A DNA stretch of 42,502 nucleotides from an uncultured Erysipelotrichaceae bacterium (GTDB lineage: Bacteria; Bacillota_I; Bacilli_A; Erysipelotrichales; Erysipelotrichaceae): contig CADABS010000015.1 of assembly GCA_902786245.1 (NCBI GenBank), forward strand, positions 1 to 42,502. Direction: 5' to 3'. This document shows, in pieces, positions 15,644-26,877 of the stretch (the stretch's first letter is position 1; each line of letters begins with the position of its first letter). The position numbers and the translations under genes are program-made. The notes beneath the pieces are model-generated. The model searched no databases. It was not told the origin of the DNA and saw nothing but the letters and a program-made list of their open reading frames with translations.

Positions 15644-17425
15644 TTACCATCTGTAATCCTGCAGTGTCGGTGTTTTGGAGAATGTCAGCGGTTCCTCAAC
15701 ACCCGGTGCCGTTGTAACGGTATAGGAGATCGTTACCGGGGCATTCGGATAGAGATATACGTTCAGTGCATACGCAACCTGTACTCCGAGGTATTCATCC
15801 ATATTGTAGTAGACGCCGTCACTGGAATAGACATCCGAGATTGTTCCGCCGACCGGTGCAAACAGATGCACATAGCTGGCGATCGTTCCGTTCAGCGGTC
15901 CGAGAATATAGACATCATCATAGTACAGTTCATCATTGGTGATCGTGTTGGTCAGTGTAACCGTAACAGGATACGAAGTCGATCCGTCTTCGTTCTTGAC
16001 TGCTTCGCCGGCAGCGGTATCAATACTTGTAAATATGCCCATCTTGGAGCCCAGACATGTACTGAAGTACACACCGGCTACCGCATTGTTTCTTCCTTCA
16101 TTGATGACACCGGACATGCCCGCATCGATCATGATCTGTTCTTCGGCTTCATCTTTCATCCAGAACATCAGCGTTCTGTCCGCAATGGATTCTTTGAACA
16201 TCGTATAGTAATCCATGATTTTACTGACATGGAAGTTGGATGTGAACTGTTCCATTGCCTGTCTTGCGGTTTCTTCGAACAGATAATCGCTGTAATCATC
16301 GGAATATTCGCCCTTGGAGTAGATATTGAAGTACTTATGATAGATATCGTACTCAATGCCTCTGGTCGCGTTGTCTCCGTTCAGGACAGTGCCGTCCGGC
16401 AGCCAGATTTCGCTGCCGGTCAGTTTCAGCAGTCTCTGGATCATAACCGGTGTCATGGATATGACGCCGTCGCAGTATACGCCGTTATACGGTTCATACG
16501 CAGATGTCCAGATTTCTGCGACCCTGCGGAAGTCCGGATTGAATTCAGCGTCATGCGCGATTGCCAGCTGATTTCCGAACATATAGGATTCCTGCCAGGT
16601 GACATTGCCGCTGGCCGGTGTATACGTACCCATGACGTCATAGACGGAATTGAAGTCGCCTACATACAGCACGCCGTCATAAATATAGATCGTACCGACC
16701 GATCCGAGGAATCCGCCTGCTGCTCTGATCTCAGATGAATTCTGTGCACCGAACATATAGAACCGGTTATTGCCGTTGCCCAGTATGACTTTCAGTGCAT
16801 TGATATCCGCTTTCAGCTGATCGTACTGCCCTGCAACATTCAGCAGTTTCTGCTGGTATTCGGTCATCTTTCCTTCGCTGTCCACAAAGGAGAAATCGGT
16901 ATTTCCCAGTTTATCCGCCATACTCAGCAGAGTCGGCTCCAGACTCTCCGCAAAATTAATATAGGAGAGAATGACTGAAACATTGAATCCGTCTCCGACT
17001 TTCAGCGTATCCGTCGGATTGTTCTTCAGCTGTTCAAACAGCGGTGTGATCAGGGAATCTGCTGCTTCATCCACGACATCCAGCAGAACATACACGGCAT
17101 CGATCTTCTCTGCCGCAAACGGGACTTTCTTTGCGGTCTGCCAGAGCGGTTTCTCCAGTTCTGTGCGGATGCCGGCATTGATCGTCCTGACATTTTCCAG
17201 CGTCGCTTCCGCACCGGCCATATCATTTTCTTCGATTTTTGCGACAACGTTTTTCAGTTCATCTTTCAAGGTTCTGCCCCGTTCCTTCATTGCCGCAACT
17301 TCACCCATTGCATAGGTATAGAATTTATATCCTGTTCCTGCAAGGATCAGGAGAACTGCCAGTATAATACCCAGTATCGTGAACTTTGCACGTCTGGTCA
17401 TTTTTCTCTTTCTTTTTTTAGCCAT
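15644..17425 (-). CDS. DUF4012-domain membrane-anchored protein
   Basis: A 593-residue protein with a very basic start (MAKKRKRKMTRRAK) and one membrane helix at about residues 15-32; the rest should be extracellular. A helical region (40-130) is followed by the DUF4012 (PF13196) domain, whose hallmark is NNRFYMFGAQNSSEIRAAGG then FLGSVG at residues 219-244, similar in layout to LytR-CpsA-Psr-associated surface proteins. The C-terminal 90 residues are strand-rich. GAGGA lies five bases before the ATG. TATAAT at 17449-17454 (minus), with a poor -35 TTTCAA 16 bp upstream, could drive it. Function unknown; a role in envelope polysaccharide is inference only. Confidence 0.8.
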   Translation of the reverse strand: MAKKRKRKMTRRAKFTILGIILAVLLILAGTGYKFYTYAMGEVAAMKERGRTLKDELKNVVAKIEENDMAGAEATLENVRTINAGIRTELEKPLWQTAKKVPFAAEKIDAVYVLLDVVDEAADSLITPLFEQLKNNPTDTLKVGDGFNVSVILSYINFAESLEPTLLSMADKLGNTDFSFVDSEGKMTEYQQKLLNVAGQYDQLKADINALKVILGNGNNRFYMFGAQNSSEIRAAGGFLGSVGTIYIYDGVLYVGDFNSVYDVMGTYTPASGNVTWQESYMFGNQLAIAHDAEFNPDFRRVAEIWTSAYEPYNGVYCDGVISMTPVMIQRLLKLTGSEIWLPDGTVLNGDNATRGIEYDIYHKYFNIYSKGEYSDDYSDYLFEETARQAMEQFTSNFHVSKIMDYYTMFKESIADRTLMFWMKDEAEEQIMIDAGMSGVINEGRNNAVAGVYFSTCLGSKMGIFTSIDTAAGEAVKNEDGSTSYPVTVTLTNTITNDELYYDDVYILGPLNGTIASYVHLFAPVGGTISDVYSSDGVYYNMDEYLGVQVAYALNVYLYPNAPVTISYTVTTAPGVEEPLTFSKTPTLQDYRW

Positions 17426-17448
17426 ACATTTCCTCGCGTTACTGTTCT

Positions 17449-17454
17449 ATTATA
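17449..17454 (-). promoter_or_regulatory. Candidate -10 element of the DUF4012 gene
   Basis: TATAAT on the minus strand about 25 bases before the start codon; the -35 (TTTCAA, 16-bp spacer) is weak. The remaining sequence to 17625 holds no recognisable gene. Confidence 0.4.
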
Positions 17455-17624
17455 CCTGTTCACCCGATAATTGAAAGCAGACGTGCTGATGACAATTCGG
17501 TCAGATGCACTGGTTTGTACTCTGTACTCCCCCGCAGAAAAGATATTCATCAATGATTTATGACGATTACTTCGGAATTATCCTGTATTCTGCCGCTGTG
17601 TATGCGTTCATACTTTTCCCGGGA

Positions 17625-17659
17625 AATAAAAAACTGCAGTGGTATTGCCCACCGCAGTT
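17625..17659 (-). terminator. Terminator of the GH1 gene
   Basis: AACTGC/GCAGTT and GTGG/CCAC form an interrupted stem with a six-base loop, and six T follow on the minus strand. It lies about 35 bases after the GH1 stop. Confidence 0.8.
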
Positions 17660-17694
17660 CATGTGCTGTCAGATGACTGATTTATTCAGTCTTT

Positions 17695-19199
<1,505 letters not shown>

Positions 19200-19211
19200 A
19201 ACGATTCAAAC

Positions 19212-19239
19212 AAAAAAGATGCCTTATGATAAGGCATCT
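19212..19239 (-). terminator. Terminator of the ribosomal superoperon, after rplQ
   Basis: AGATGCCTTA/TAAGGCATCT is a perfect 10-bp stem with a three-base loop; six A on the plus strand give a six-T tail in the transcript. It starts ten bases after the rplQ stop. Confidence 0.88.
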
Positions 19240-19249
19240 CCCGGTTCAC

Positions 19250-19609
19250 TTAGATCAGTTCGATATAAGCCATCGGAGCAGCGTCGCCGCGGCGTGTACC
19301 TGTCTTTACGACACGTGTGTAGCCGCCATTGCGTTCCGCGTACTTCGGAGCGATCTCGTCGAACAGCTTCTGCAGTACAGTCTTTTCTGTCTTTTCATCG
19401 ACAACATTGCGCAGGTAAGCAGCTGCCTGACGGCGTGCTGCAAGGTCGCCCTTCTTGCCCAGTGTAATCAGATGATCTACGACAGAACGCATATCCTTGG
19501 CTTTTGCTTCTGTTGTTTCAACTCTTCCGTAGAGAATCACAGAAGTAGCCATATTCCGCAGCATTGCTTTACGATGATCTGCAGTTCTTCCAAATTTACG
19601 ATTCCACAT
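19250..19609 (-). CDS. rplQ: Large-subunit ribosomal protein bL17
   Basis: 119 residues, the usual bacterial length. The start [20 protein letters not shown] and the later [15 protein letters not shown] are diagnostic of bL17, which lines the end of the peptide exit tunnel. It is the last gene of the superoperon, 15 bases after rpoA as in other Firmicutes. Confidence 0.98.
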   Translation of the reverse strand: MWNRKFGRTADHRKAMLRNMATSVILYGRVETTEAKAKDMRSVVDHLITLGKKGDLAARRQAAAYLRNVVDEKTEKTVLQKLFDEIAPKYAERNGGYTRVVKTGTRRGDAAPMAYIELI

Positions 19610-19624
19610 AATTCGTTCCTCCTG

Positions 19625-20584
19625 TTAATCAAAGGACTTGAATCCCAGTCCGAGTTCGATGAGCTTGTCCTTTACCTCTTTCAGAGATTTCTTGCCGAGG
19701 TTACGGACTCTCATCATTTCATCCTCGGTCTTCTGTGTCAGTTCTTCAACAGTCTGAATACCGGCACGCTTCAGGCAGTTATAGGAACGAACGGAGAGAT
19801 CCAGATCTTCAATCATCATCTGCTGACCCTTGTTCGGAGTTTCTGTACTGCCTTCTTTGATCATTTCGTCCATATCGATGACATCTTCATTGATATTGGA
19901 AATGATATCCAGATGATCAGTCAGAATTCTCGCGGCCATAGCCAGAGCCTTCTGCGGATTGATCGAACCATCTGTCCATACTTCCATCGTCAGACTGTCA
20001 TATTTTACATCTTCACCGACACGGGTAGGCTCAACATTGTATGCGACCTTCTCAATCGGCGTATAAATGGAATCTGTGAATACAGTTCCAATTCCCTGTG
20101 AACTTCCCTGGTTAGCCTGCTTGTTGATATCAGCGCTGACATAACCGCGTCCGTTCTTTGCCTTCAGTTCCATCTCAAGACTGATACCCTTTTCAAGGTG
20201 GGCAATCTCAAGATCCTTGTTCAGGATTTCAACCTGCGCCGGGCAGATGATGTCTCCTGCAGTAACCGTGCATGGTCCCTTGGCGGAAATCTGCAGGTTA
20301 TAGACCTCGTCATCCTCGATCTTCATGATCAGCTGCTTCAACTGCAGGATGATCATCGAAACATCTTCTCTGACGCCGGGAATCGATGTAAATTCGTGAT
20401 AAACACCATCGACTTTAATGGAGAATACTGCAGCTCCCGGCAGGGAAGAAAGCAGTACTCTGCGAAGTGCGTTACCGATCGTTGTGCCAAAACCTCTCTC
20501 GAGCGGAGCCAGAACAAACTTACCGTAATTCTCAGATTCTACATATTCATCTACGTTAAACTCGGCACGTTCAAATTTCTGCAT
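19625..20584 (-). CDS. rpoA: RNA polymerase alpha subunit
   Basis: 319 residues. The N-terminal assembly domain (about 1-230) includes LERGFGTTIGNALRRVLLSS and VREDVSMIILQLK. The C-terminal domain (about 250-319) includes LDLSVRSYNCLKRAGI and RNLGKKSLKEVKDKL, the parts that contact UP elements and activators. AAAGGAGG lies eight bases before the ATG. It sits between rpsK and rplQ, as in most Bacillota. Confidence 0.98.
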   Translation of the reverse strand: MQKFERAEFNVDEYVESENYGKFVLAPLERGFGTTIGNALRRVLLSSLPGAAVFSIKVDGVYHEFTSIPGVREDVSMIILQLKQLIMKIEDDEVYNLQISAKGPCTVTAGDIICPAQVEILNKDLEIAHLEKGISLEMELKAKNGRGYVSADINKQANQGSSQGIGTVFTDSIYTPIEKVAYNVEPTRVGEDVKYDSLTMEVWTDGSINPQKALAMAARILTDHLDIISNINEDVIDMDEMIKEGSTETPNKGQQMMIEDLDLSVRSYNCLKRAGIQTVEELTQKTEDEMMRVRNLGKKSLKEVKDKLIELGLGFKSFD

Positions 20585-20609
20585 GCAACAATCCTCCTTT
20601 ATTTAGAAA

Positions 20610-21011
20610 TTAACCACGCGGTCTCTTAGGCGGACGGCATCCGTTGTGAGGAATCGGAGTTACATCGTTGATTGCTGTAATCTCCAGGCCTGCTGTCTGC
20701 AGAGAACGTACTGCAGCTTCACGGCCTGCACCAGGACCCTTGACGTTGACTTCAACCGTCTTCATGCCCTGCTGAATTGCTGCTTTTGCAGCAGCTTCCG
20801 CACACAGCTGTGCTACGTACGGAGTGGACTTACGGGAGCCTCTGTAGCCGAGTGCACCGGCAGAGCTCCAGGAAATAACGTTTCCCGCTTCATCCGCGAT
20901 CGTAACGATCGTGTTGTTGAAAGTGGAATGAATATGGGCAACGCCCCTTGCTATATTCTTACGGACTCTCTTCTTACGAACAGCGCCCTTTTTTTGTTTA
21001 TTCGATGCCAT
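20610..21011 (-). CDS. rpsK: Small-subunit ribosomal protein uS11
   Basis: 133 residues with the uS11 features [26 protein letters not shown] and the C-terminal [13 protein letters not shown] that contacts 16S rRNA on the platform. A short basic N-terminal extension ([15 protein letters not shown]) is common. It is 12 bases after rpsM. Confidence 0.98.
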   Translation of the reverse strand: MASNKQKKGAVRKKRVRKNIARGVAHIHSTFNNTIVTIADEAGNVISWSSAGALGYRGSRKSTPYVAQLCAEAAAKAAIQQGMKTVEVNVKGPGAGREAAVRSLQTAGLEITAINDVTPIPHNGCRPPKRPRG

Positions 21012-21023
21012 AACGACCTCCCA

Positions 21024-21389
21024 TTACTTCTTCTTGTTCGCGACTGTACGGCGCGGACCTTTTCTTGTACGAGCATTCGTGCGTGTACGCTGACCGCGGA
21101 CCGGCAGGCTTCTTCTGTGACGGATTCCGCGATAGCTTCCGATTTCCATCAGACGCTTGATATCCAGCGCTCTTTCACGGCGGAGGTCGCCCTCTGTCTT
21201 GATTGCATCAATCTGGTTACGGATTGCTGTTTCCTGCGCATCTGTCAGATCCTTTGCACGGATCGTTTCATCGATATCGCAGTCTTTGAGAATTCTCTTG
21301 GCTGTAGACGGGCCAATACCGTAAATATACGTAAGTGCTGTTCCGATCTGCTTATTACGCGGAATGTCAACACCGGCAAAACGTGGCAT
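21024..21389 (-). CDS. rpsM: Small-subunit ribosomal protein uS13
   Basis: 121 residues. ARFAGVDIP at the start and [35 protein letters not shown] at the end identify uS13, which contacts tRNA and the large subunit in the head region. It follows rpmJ by 21 bases. Confidence 0.98.
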   Translation of the reverse strand: MPRFAGVDIPRNKQIGTALTYIYGIGPSTAKRILKDCDIDETIRAKDLTDAQETAIRNQIDAIKTEGDLRRERALDIKRLMEIGSYRGIRHRRSLPVRGQRTRTNARTRKGPRRTVANKKK

Positions 21390-21410
21390 AATTCAATTCT
21401 CCTCTCTCAA

Positions 21411-21524
21411 TTAACCCTGTCTCTGCTTATGCTTAGGGTTTTCACAGATGACCATAACAACGCCTCTGCGCTTGATCACTCTGCACTTATCACAAATTGG
21501 TTTTACAGACGGTCTAACCTTCAT
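21411..21524 (-). CDS. rpmJ: Large-subunit ribosomal protein bL36, zinc-binding type
   Basis: A 37-residue protein read directly from the minus strand: [14 protein letters not shown], then a basic stretch, and C27 and H32 near the end. The C-x2-C...C-x4-H set is the zinc-ribbon form of bL36. GGAGG lies nine bases before the ATG. It occupies its usual slot between infA and rpsM. Confidence 0.95.
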   Translation of the reverse strand: MKVRPSVKPICDKCRVIKRRGVVMVICENPKHKQRQG

Positions 21525-21543
21525 TTTTTCTGCCTCCCGACAA

Positions 21544-21762
21544 CTACTTATGTCTATAGGTGATTCGCCCACGTGTTAAATCATAGGGTGAAATTTCAAC
21601 GGTGACCCGGTCTCCCGGTAAAATGCGAATGTAATTCATACGGATTTTACCAGCAACGTGGGCGCGGATCTCGTGACCATTCTGAAGTTTCACCTTGAAA
21701 TTGGCATTTGGAAGTGTTTCTTCAACGATGCCGTCAATTTCAATGACATCCTGTTTTCCCAT
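21544..21762 (-). CDS. infA: Translation initiation factor IF-1
   Basis: 72 residues, a single OB fold. [33 protein letters not shown] and the C-terminal RGRITYRHK match IF-1, which blocks the ribosomal A site during initiation. It follows adk by 71 bases with no map gene in between. Confidence 0.98.
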   Translation of the reverse strand: MGKQDVIEIDGIVEETLPNANFKVKLQNGHEIRAHVAGKIRMNYIRILPGDRVTVEISPYDLTRGRITYRHK

Positions 21763-21786
21763 TCATTCTCCATTTCTCAAGCAACT

Positions 21787-21819
21787 GCAGGGAAAGAGAT
21801 GAATCTCTCTTTCCCGTGC
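21787..21819 (-). repeat. Strong hairpin in the adk-infA spacer
   Basis: GGGAAAGAGA and TCTCTTTCCC form a perfect 10-bp stem with a six-base loop, extended by GCA/TGC. No T tract follows, so it is not a standard terminator; mRNA processing or attenuation is more likely. It stands where map lies in many relatives. Confidence 0.7.
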
Positions 21820-21833
21820 AATTAATGTTTGAT

Positions 21834-22478
21834 TTACTTCTCCAGAGCTGCCTTTACGTCCGCAAATACTTCGGACTTGTCCTTGCCGGCATCGATGTGG
21901 CTGACCACACCTTTTGCCTCATAGAAATCAATGACAGGCTTTGTGCTCTTTTCGTACTCATCCATACGAACTTTCAGCTGCTCGACTGTATCGTCTTTTC
22001 TCTGCTGAAGTTCAGCGCCGCATTCGTCGCAGATGCCTTCAACCTTCGGTGCATGATTTCGGATATGGAAGATCGCTCCGCACTTTGGGCAGATTCTGCG
22101 GCCGGTAATACGGTCGGTAAGTACATCGAATCCGACTTCCAGCGCAATAACGCTTTCAACCGGTTTTCCGATTTTTTCTGCGATTTCGGAGAAAGCTTCT
22201 GCCTGAACCAAAGTTCTCGGGAATCCGTCGAGCAGATACCCCTTCTGGCAGTCAGGCTGTTGAAGTCTGTCTTCCACCATCGCATTGATCACATCATCCG
22301 GAACGAGCTTTCCGGCTTCCATATAGGATTTGGCCGTTCTGCCGAGCTCCGTATTGTTCCTTACATTTTCTCTCAGCATGTCACCTGTGGAAATATGCGG
22401 AATGTCATATTCCTTCAGGATCAGTTCAGACATAGTACCCTTGCCTGCACCTGCAGGTCCCATAATAAGGATATTCAT
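21834..22478 (-). CDS. adk: Adenylate kinase, zinc-lid type
   Basis: 214 residues. The P-loop GPAGAGKGT is at residues 7-15. The LID domain (about 122-160) carries four cysteines (CPKCG and CDECG), the zinc-binding form typical of Gram-positives. It interconverts AMP, ADP and ATP in the cytoplasm. GGAGG lies just before the ATG. It follows secY by 24 bases as part of the superoperon. Confidence 0.97.
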   Translation of the reverse strand: MNILIMGPAGAGKGTMSELILKEYDIPHISTGDMLRENVRNNTELGRTAKSYMEAGKLVPDDVINAMVEDRLQQPDCQKGYLLDGFPRTLVQAEAFSEIAEKIGKPVESVIALEVGFDVLTDRITGRRICPKCGAIFHIRNHAPKVEGICDECGAELQQRKDDTVEQLKVRMDEYEKSTKPVIDFYEAKGVVSHIDAGKDKSEVFADVKAALEK

Positions 22479-22502
22479 TTTTTCCTCCGTTATATATAAC
22501 GA

Positions 22503-23786
22503 TTACTTAAGGAACCCGTGATACTGCTTCTGCGTCAGCTGACCTTTCAGCTGCCCGAATGTCTCCATCGCTACACCTACTACGATGATCAGACCTGTAC
22601 CGCCGATAGCAGTGGCCTGTGTGAGCGGTGTAAACATCGTAAGCAGATACGGAATAACAGCGACAACCGTCAGGGCGGCTGCGCCTAGAACAGTGATGCG
22701 ATTCAAAACCTTATGCAGATAAGTCCTGGTTTCAGCGCCGGGACGGATACCGGCGATATAGGCACCGGATTTTCCGAGGTTCTCGGCGATCTTGTCAGGA
22801 TCGACCTGCAGATCGGTATAGAAGAATGTAAACAGAACCGTCAGTACCGCGTAGATGCACAGACCAGGCCACCTGCTCAGTGAGAGGAAGCTGTTCAGCT
22901 TGTTATACAGGTCAGTATTGAAGAAGCTGATAATGATCTGCGGTGCTGTCATAATCGCCTGTGCAAAGATGACAGGGATAACGGAAGCACTGTTGATCTT
23001 GAACGGCAGATATGTAATATCGCTGCCGCCGCGGATACTTGAACTGTTGGTATACTGGATCGGAATCTTGCGGACCGCTGTCTCCATAATGATTACGAAG
23101 ATAATGATTGCAAGATACATCAGACAGTACAGCGCGAACTGCAGAATTCCATTGAACAGTTCACCCTGCGACAGTCCGCCGGCCAGGATGTTGTATACCT
23201 GCACAAACTGTGCGGGCATGTTTGCAACGATACCTGCGAAGATAATCATCGAGATGCCGTTGCCGATTCCCTTCATCGAGATACGGTCGCCGATCCAGAT
23301 CAGGAACATACTTCCTGCGGTCAGAACCGTAGCTGTGAAGAGATAACCGGACAATGAAGCATTTTCCAGAATGACATACTGCTTATCAAATCCGTAAACC
23401 AGCGAATACGCCTGTACGAATGAGAGAACAACTGCCAGGTATCTGGTAATCTGATTCATTTTCTGTCTTCCGGTCTGGCCGCTCTTGGCCATTTCCGTCA
23501 GTGCAGGGATGACATCCATGCTCAGCAGCTGGATGATGATGCTGGCGGTAATGTACGGGTGAACACCCATTGCGAATACCGACAGCCTCTCCAGAGCTCC
23601 GCCGCCGAGCAGGTTCATCATGCTCAGAATTGAATTGTCCGATATCTGAGAAGCAAGCTGCTCCGCGTTGACACCCGGAACAGGGATTGCAGACCCGATG
23701 CGATAGATCAGCAGCATTGCCAAGGTAAAGAAGATCTTGTTGCGGATCTCCTTATTCTTGAACAGGCTGGCGAACGTACGCAGCAT
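22503..23786 (-). CDS. secY: Preprotein translocase channel subunit SecY
   Basis: 427 residues with ten predicted membrane helices. Plug and pore features include YRIGSAIPVPGV near residue 28, GVHPYITASIIIQLL near 73, and the cytoplasmic C5 loop RPGAETRTYLHKVLNR that contacts SecA or the ribosome. The start lies two bases after the rplO stop, with its GAGGT inside the end of rplO, so the two are translationally coupled. Confidence 0.97.
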   Translation of the reverse strand: MLRTFASLFKNKEIRNKIFFTLAMLLIYRIGSAIPVPGVNAEQLASQISDNSILSMMNLLGGGALERLSVFAMGVHPYITASIIIQLLSMDVIPALTEMAKSGQTGRQKMNQITRYLAVVLSFVQAYSLVYGFDKQYVILENASLSGYLFTATVLTAGSMFLIWIGDRISMKGIGNGISMIIFAGIVANMPAQFVQVYNILAGGLSQGELFNGILQFALYCLMYLAIIIFVIIMETAVRKIPIQYTNSSSIRGGSDITYLPFKINSASVIPVIFAQAIMTAPQIIISFFNTDLYNKLNSFLSLSRWPGLCIYAVLTVLFTFFYTDLQVDPDKIAENLGKSGAYIAGIRPGAETRTYLHKVLNRITVLGAAALTVVAVIPYLLTMFTPLTQATAIGGTGLIIVVGVAMETFGQLKGQLTQKQYHGFLK

Positions 23787-23788
23787 GA

Positions 23789-24229
23789 TCAGATCACCTC
23801 AGCTTTTCCGCCTGCTTCTTCAATCGCCTTCTGTGCAGTCGCGGAGAACTTTTCCGCCTTGACAGTGAGTTTCTTCTCAAGCTTACCGTTGCCAAGAACC
23901 TTTACACCGTCGAGGTGTTTCTTAACCAGTCCAGCTTCCTTGAGAGCAGCGAAATCAACTTCTGCACCATCTTCGAACCGATTGAGGTCTTCAACATTTA
24001 CAACTGCATACTCCTTACGGGTATAGTTTGTAAAGCCTCTCTTCGGCATTCTCTTGAAGAACGGAGTCTGTCCGCCTTCAAATCCAATCGCAACACCGCC
24101 GCCGCTTCTGGAGTTCTGACCCTTCTGGCCTTTTCCGGATGTCTTTCCGTTGCCGGAACCCTGTCCTCTTCCGATTCTCTTGGAAGTGAAACGGGCACCT
24201 TCATTAGCCTTCATTTCATTCAGTTTCAT
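23789..24229 (-). CDS. rplO: Large-subunit ribosomal protein uL15
   Basis: 146 residues with the Gly-rich uL15 N-terminus ([21 protein letters not shown]), [18 protein letters not shown] and a C-terminal alpha/beta domain. It starts only 12 bases after rpsE, leaving no room for rpmD, which normally lies between them. Confidence 0.97.
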   Translation of the reverse strand: MKLNEMKANEGARFTSKRIGRGQGSGNGKTSGKGQKGQNSRSGGGVAIGFEGGQTPFFKRMPKRGFTNYTRKEYAVVNVEDLNRFEDGAEVDFAALKEAGLVKKHLDGVKVLGNGKLEKKLTVKAEKFSATAQKAIEEAGGKAEVI

Positions 24230-24241
24230 TGAAGTCCCTCC

Positions 24242-24766
24242 TTATCGAATCTCAGCGACTTTCAGATCGCGGGTCTTGGCAACTTCGTCAACTGTACGCA
24301 TCTGGCTCAGAGCATTCAGAGTTGCGTATACAACGTTGACCGCTGTACGGCTTCCGATAACCTTGGAAACACAGTCTGCGACACCTGCCAGTTCGAGAAT
24401 CGAACGGACAGCACCGCCGGCGATAACGCCGGTACCAGGTGCAGCAGGTCCCAGGAATACAGAGCTTGCGCCATGCTTTCCTGTAACTGCATGCGGAACT
24501 GTACGGTTGTCATCGACCAGGTTGACACGGAATACGCTCTTTGTAGCAGCTTCCGTTGCCTTCTTGATTGCATCCGGTACTTCAGCAGCCTTGCCCATGC
24601 CGAATCCGACTCTGCCCTTCTTGTCGCCTACGACAACCAGAGCTGCGAAACGCATTCTGCGGCCGCCCTTGACAGTCTTGCTTACACGGTTGATGGAGAC
24701 TACTACATCTTCGAACTCTTTCGGTTCGCGTTCACGCCTTCTAAAAGGCTTACGTTCATTAGGCAT
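24242..24766 (-). CDS. rpsE: Small-subunit ribosomal protein uS5
   Basis: 174 residues. The N-terminal double-stranded-RNA-binding domain includes [20 protein letters not shown] and [14 protein letters not shown]; the C-terminal part includes [16 protein letters not shown]. uS5 acts in decoding fidelity at the mRNA entry channel. It lies 19 bases after rplR. Confidence 0.98.
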   Translation of the reverse strand: MPNERKPFRRREREPKEFEDVVVSINRVSKTVKGGRRMRFAALVVVGDKKGRVGFGMGKAAEVPDAIKKATEAATKSVFRVNLVDDNRTVPHAVTGKHGASSVFLGPAAPGTGVIAGGAVRSILELAGVADCVSKVIGSRTAVNVVYATLNALSQMRTVDEVAKTRDLKVAEIR

Positions 24767-24785
24767 TTTGTATGATCTCCCTTCC

Positions 24786-25142
24786 TCAGAACTTCAGTCC
24801 TGCTTCTCTGGCACCATCTGCCAGAGCCTGGACTCTTCCGTGATAGACATATCCGCCGCGGTCGAAGCGTACGGATTCGATATTCTTTTCAAGGCACTTC
24901 CTGGCAACAGCTTCGCCGACCTTCTTGGCAGCTTCGATGTTTCCGCCGTTCTCCAGCTTCAGTTCCAGGGAACTTGCGGAGCACAGTGTTGTTCCGGTTG
25001 TGTCATCGATGACCTGCGCATAGATGTGCGCATTGGAACGGAACACATTCAGTCTGGGGCAGTCGGGAGTGCCGTTGACAATCTTGCGTACACGCTTATG
25101 ACGGCGAATACGTTCTTCATTTTTCTTTGTATTCTTCAGCAT
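24786..25142 (-). CDS. rplR: Large-subunit ribosomal protein uL18
   Basis: 118 residues, 5S rRNA-binding. [34 protein letters not shown] and the C-terminal [20 protein letters not shown] are typical. Confidence 0.98.
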   Translation of the reverse strand: MLKNTKKNEERIRRHKRVRKIVNGTPDCPRLNVFRSNAHIYAQVIDDTTGTTLCSASSLELKLENGGNIEAAKKVGEAVARKCLEKNIESVRFDRGGYVYHGRVQALADGAREAGLKF

Positions 25143-25160
25143 TTTTCTCTCTCCTTCCCA

Positions 25161-25706
25161 TTACTTCTTAGCCGCTGTCTTACCTTCCTTACGACGTACA
25201 TGCTCATCCGCATAACGGACACCCTTTCCGCCATAAGGTTCAGGTTTCTTCGTGGCTCTGACAACTGCTGCGAACTGGCCGACAGCCTGCTTGTCAATAC
25301 CGCTGACATTGATCGTTGTAGCATCAGGTACTTCAACAGTTACATCAGAAGGAACTGTGAATTCAACCGGGTGCGAGAAACCGACATTCAGCGTCAGCTT
25401 ATTGCCGGACAGCGCAGCACGGTAACCGATACCGACGATCTTGAGCTGCTTCTTGAATCCATTGTGAACGCCTTCAACCATTGCATTGACCAGTGCGCGG
25501 GTCGTGCCGTGCAGCTGCTTTGTATGCTTTTCCTCGTTGGGACGCTTAACGGTGAGAATACCGTTGTCGACTGCAAGTTCCATCAGCGGGGAAAACTTTC
25601 TTGTTAACGTTCCCTTCGGACCCTTTACAGTCACCTCATTCCCTTCAGCGATCAAAATCTCAACGCCTTCAGGAATGGTAATCGCTTTATTACCGATACG
25701 TGACAT
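25161..25706 (-). CDS. rplF: Large-subunit ribosomal protein uL6
   Basis: 181 residues, two related domains. [17 protein letters not shown] opens the protein and the C-terminal [14 protein letters not shown] motif binds 23S rRNA near the factor-binding site. Confidence 0.98.
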   Translation of the reverse strand: MSRIGNKAITIPEGVEILIAEGNEVTVKGPKGTLTRKFSPLMELAVDNGILTVKRPNEEKHTKQLHGTTRALVNAMVEGVHNGFKKQLKIVGIGYRAALSGNKLTLNVGFSHPVEFTVPSDVTVEVPDATTINVSGIDKQAVGQFAAVVRATKKPEPYGGKGVRYADEHVRRKEGKTAAKK

Positions 25707-25720
25707 TTCTTTTTCCTTTC

Positions 25721-26122
25721 TTACCAGACGTAAGCGATGACTTCACCGCCGACGTTCTTCTTTCTTGCCTGTCTGTCTGTCATCATTCCTTCAGAAGTGG
25801 AAATGATGGCAATTCCCAGACCGTTGAGAACCTTGGGGATCTCATTGGAGCGTGCATAGACACGCAGACCCGGCTTGGAGATTCTCTTGATGCCCTTGAT
25901 GACCTTGTCACCATTGGCATGATACTTCAGAGTAACGACGAGTTTCTTTTCAATGCCCTCGCCCTCAACAGCGTAGTTGTCAATATAGCCTTCGCTCTTC
26001 AGGATCTTTGCAATGTCCTGCTTGACCTTGGAATACGGTGCTACATCAACCGTTGTCATCTTTGCATGATATCCGTTACGGACTCTGGTAAGCATATCAG
26101 CAATAGGATCTGTCATATTCAT
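25721..26122 (-). CDS. rpsH: Small-subunit ribosomal protein uS8
   Basis: 133 residues with [13 protein letters not shown] at the start and [19 protein letters not shown] near the end. Of the two adjacent ATGs I keep the first (26122) because AAGGAGGT lies eight bases upstream. In other bacteria uS8 represses spc-operon translation; no equivalent site is obvious here. Confidence 0.98.
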   Translation of the reverse strand: MNMTDPIADMLTRVRNGYHAKMTTVDVAPYSKVKQDIAKILKSEGYIDNYAVEGEGIEKKLVVTLKYHANGDKVIKGIKRISKPGLRVYARSNEIPKVLNGLGIAIISTSEGMMTDRQARKKNVGGEVIAYVW

Positions 26123-26136
26123 CTCTCGTTACCTCC

Positions 26137-26322
26137 TTACCAGCTTGCCTTCTTGACGCCCGGGATCTGACCTTTGTAAGCCAGTTCACGGAAGCAGATA
26201 CGGCAGACTTTGTACTTTCTTAATACAGAATGCGGACGTCCGCATCTTTCGCAGCGTGTATATTCACGTGTGGAATACTTAGCAGGATGAGACTGCTTTA
26301 CTTTCAGACTTGTTTTTGCCAT
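26137..26322 (-). CDS. rpsN: Small-subunit ribosomal protein uS14, zinc-binding type
   Basis: 61 residues, the short zinc-containing form. The two pairs CERC and CRIC bind zinc and [14 protein letters not shown] is diagnostic. The zinc form fits a Bacillota genome. Confidence 0.98.
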   Translation of the reverse strand: MAKTSLKVKQSHPAKYSTREYTRCERCGRPHSVLRKYKVCRICFRELAYKGQIPGVKKASW

Positions 26323-26337
26323 GTTCAGTTCTCCTCC

Positions 26338-26877
26338 TTACTTCGCAAACGGCATTCCCAGACCCTTCAGGAGCGAGAAAGCTTCCTGATTTGTCTTTGC
26401 AGTCGTAACAATAACGATATCCATACCGCGTGTCTTGTTGACCTTGTCGAAATTGATTTCCGGGAAGATCAGCTGTTCTCTGACACCAAGTGTATAGTTG
26501 CCGCGGCCGTCAAACGCTGTAGCGCTGACACCACGGAAGTCACGTACACGCGGCAGAGAGATGTTCATCAGCTTGTCGAGGAACTCATACATACGGTCGC
26601 CTCTGAGAGTGACCTTGCAGCCGATGTTCATGCCTTCACGCAGCTTGAAGTTCGCGATGGACTTCTTAGCCTTTGTGATGACCGGCTTCTGGCCTGCAAT
26701 CTGTGTCAGTTCTTCAACTGCTTCTTCAAGAGCCTTCGGGTTTGCAATCGCATCGCCGACGCCCATGTTGATAACGACCTTGACCAGCTTCGGAGCTTCC
26801 ATTGTGCTGGTGTAGCCATATTCCTGCATCAGGGACGGCTTGACCGTTTCAAGATATTTTTCTTCCAGACGTGTCAT
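26338..26877 (-). CDS. rplE: Large-subunit ribosomal protein uL5
   Basis: 179 residues, 5S rRNA- and P-site-contacting protein. [40 protein letters not shown] and [17 protein letters not shown] identify it. Its ATG shares one base with the rplX stop (TAATG), so the two are coupled. Confidence 0.98.
   Translation of the reverse strand: MTRLEEKYLETVKPSLMQEYGYTSTMEAPKLVKVVINMGVGDAIANPKALEEAVEELTQIAGQKPVITKAKKSIANFKLREGMNIGCKVTLRGDRMYEFLDKLMNISLPRVRDFRGVSATAFDGRGNYTLGVREQLIFPEINFDKVNKTRGMDIVIVTTAKTNQEAFSLLKGLGMPFAK

Noticed and set aside
24150-25607. Long plus-strand open frame of 485 codons across rpsE-rplR-rplF
   Set aside because: It is the antisense of three certain ribosomal protein genes, has no ribosome binding site and no recognisable domain. 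Similar long antisense frames occur at 4368-5744 and 31166-32488 for the same reason.
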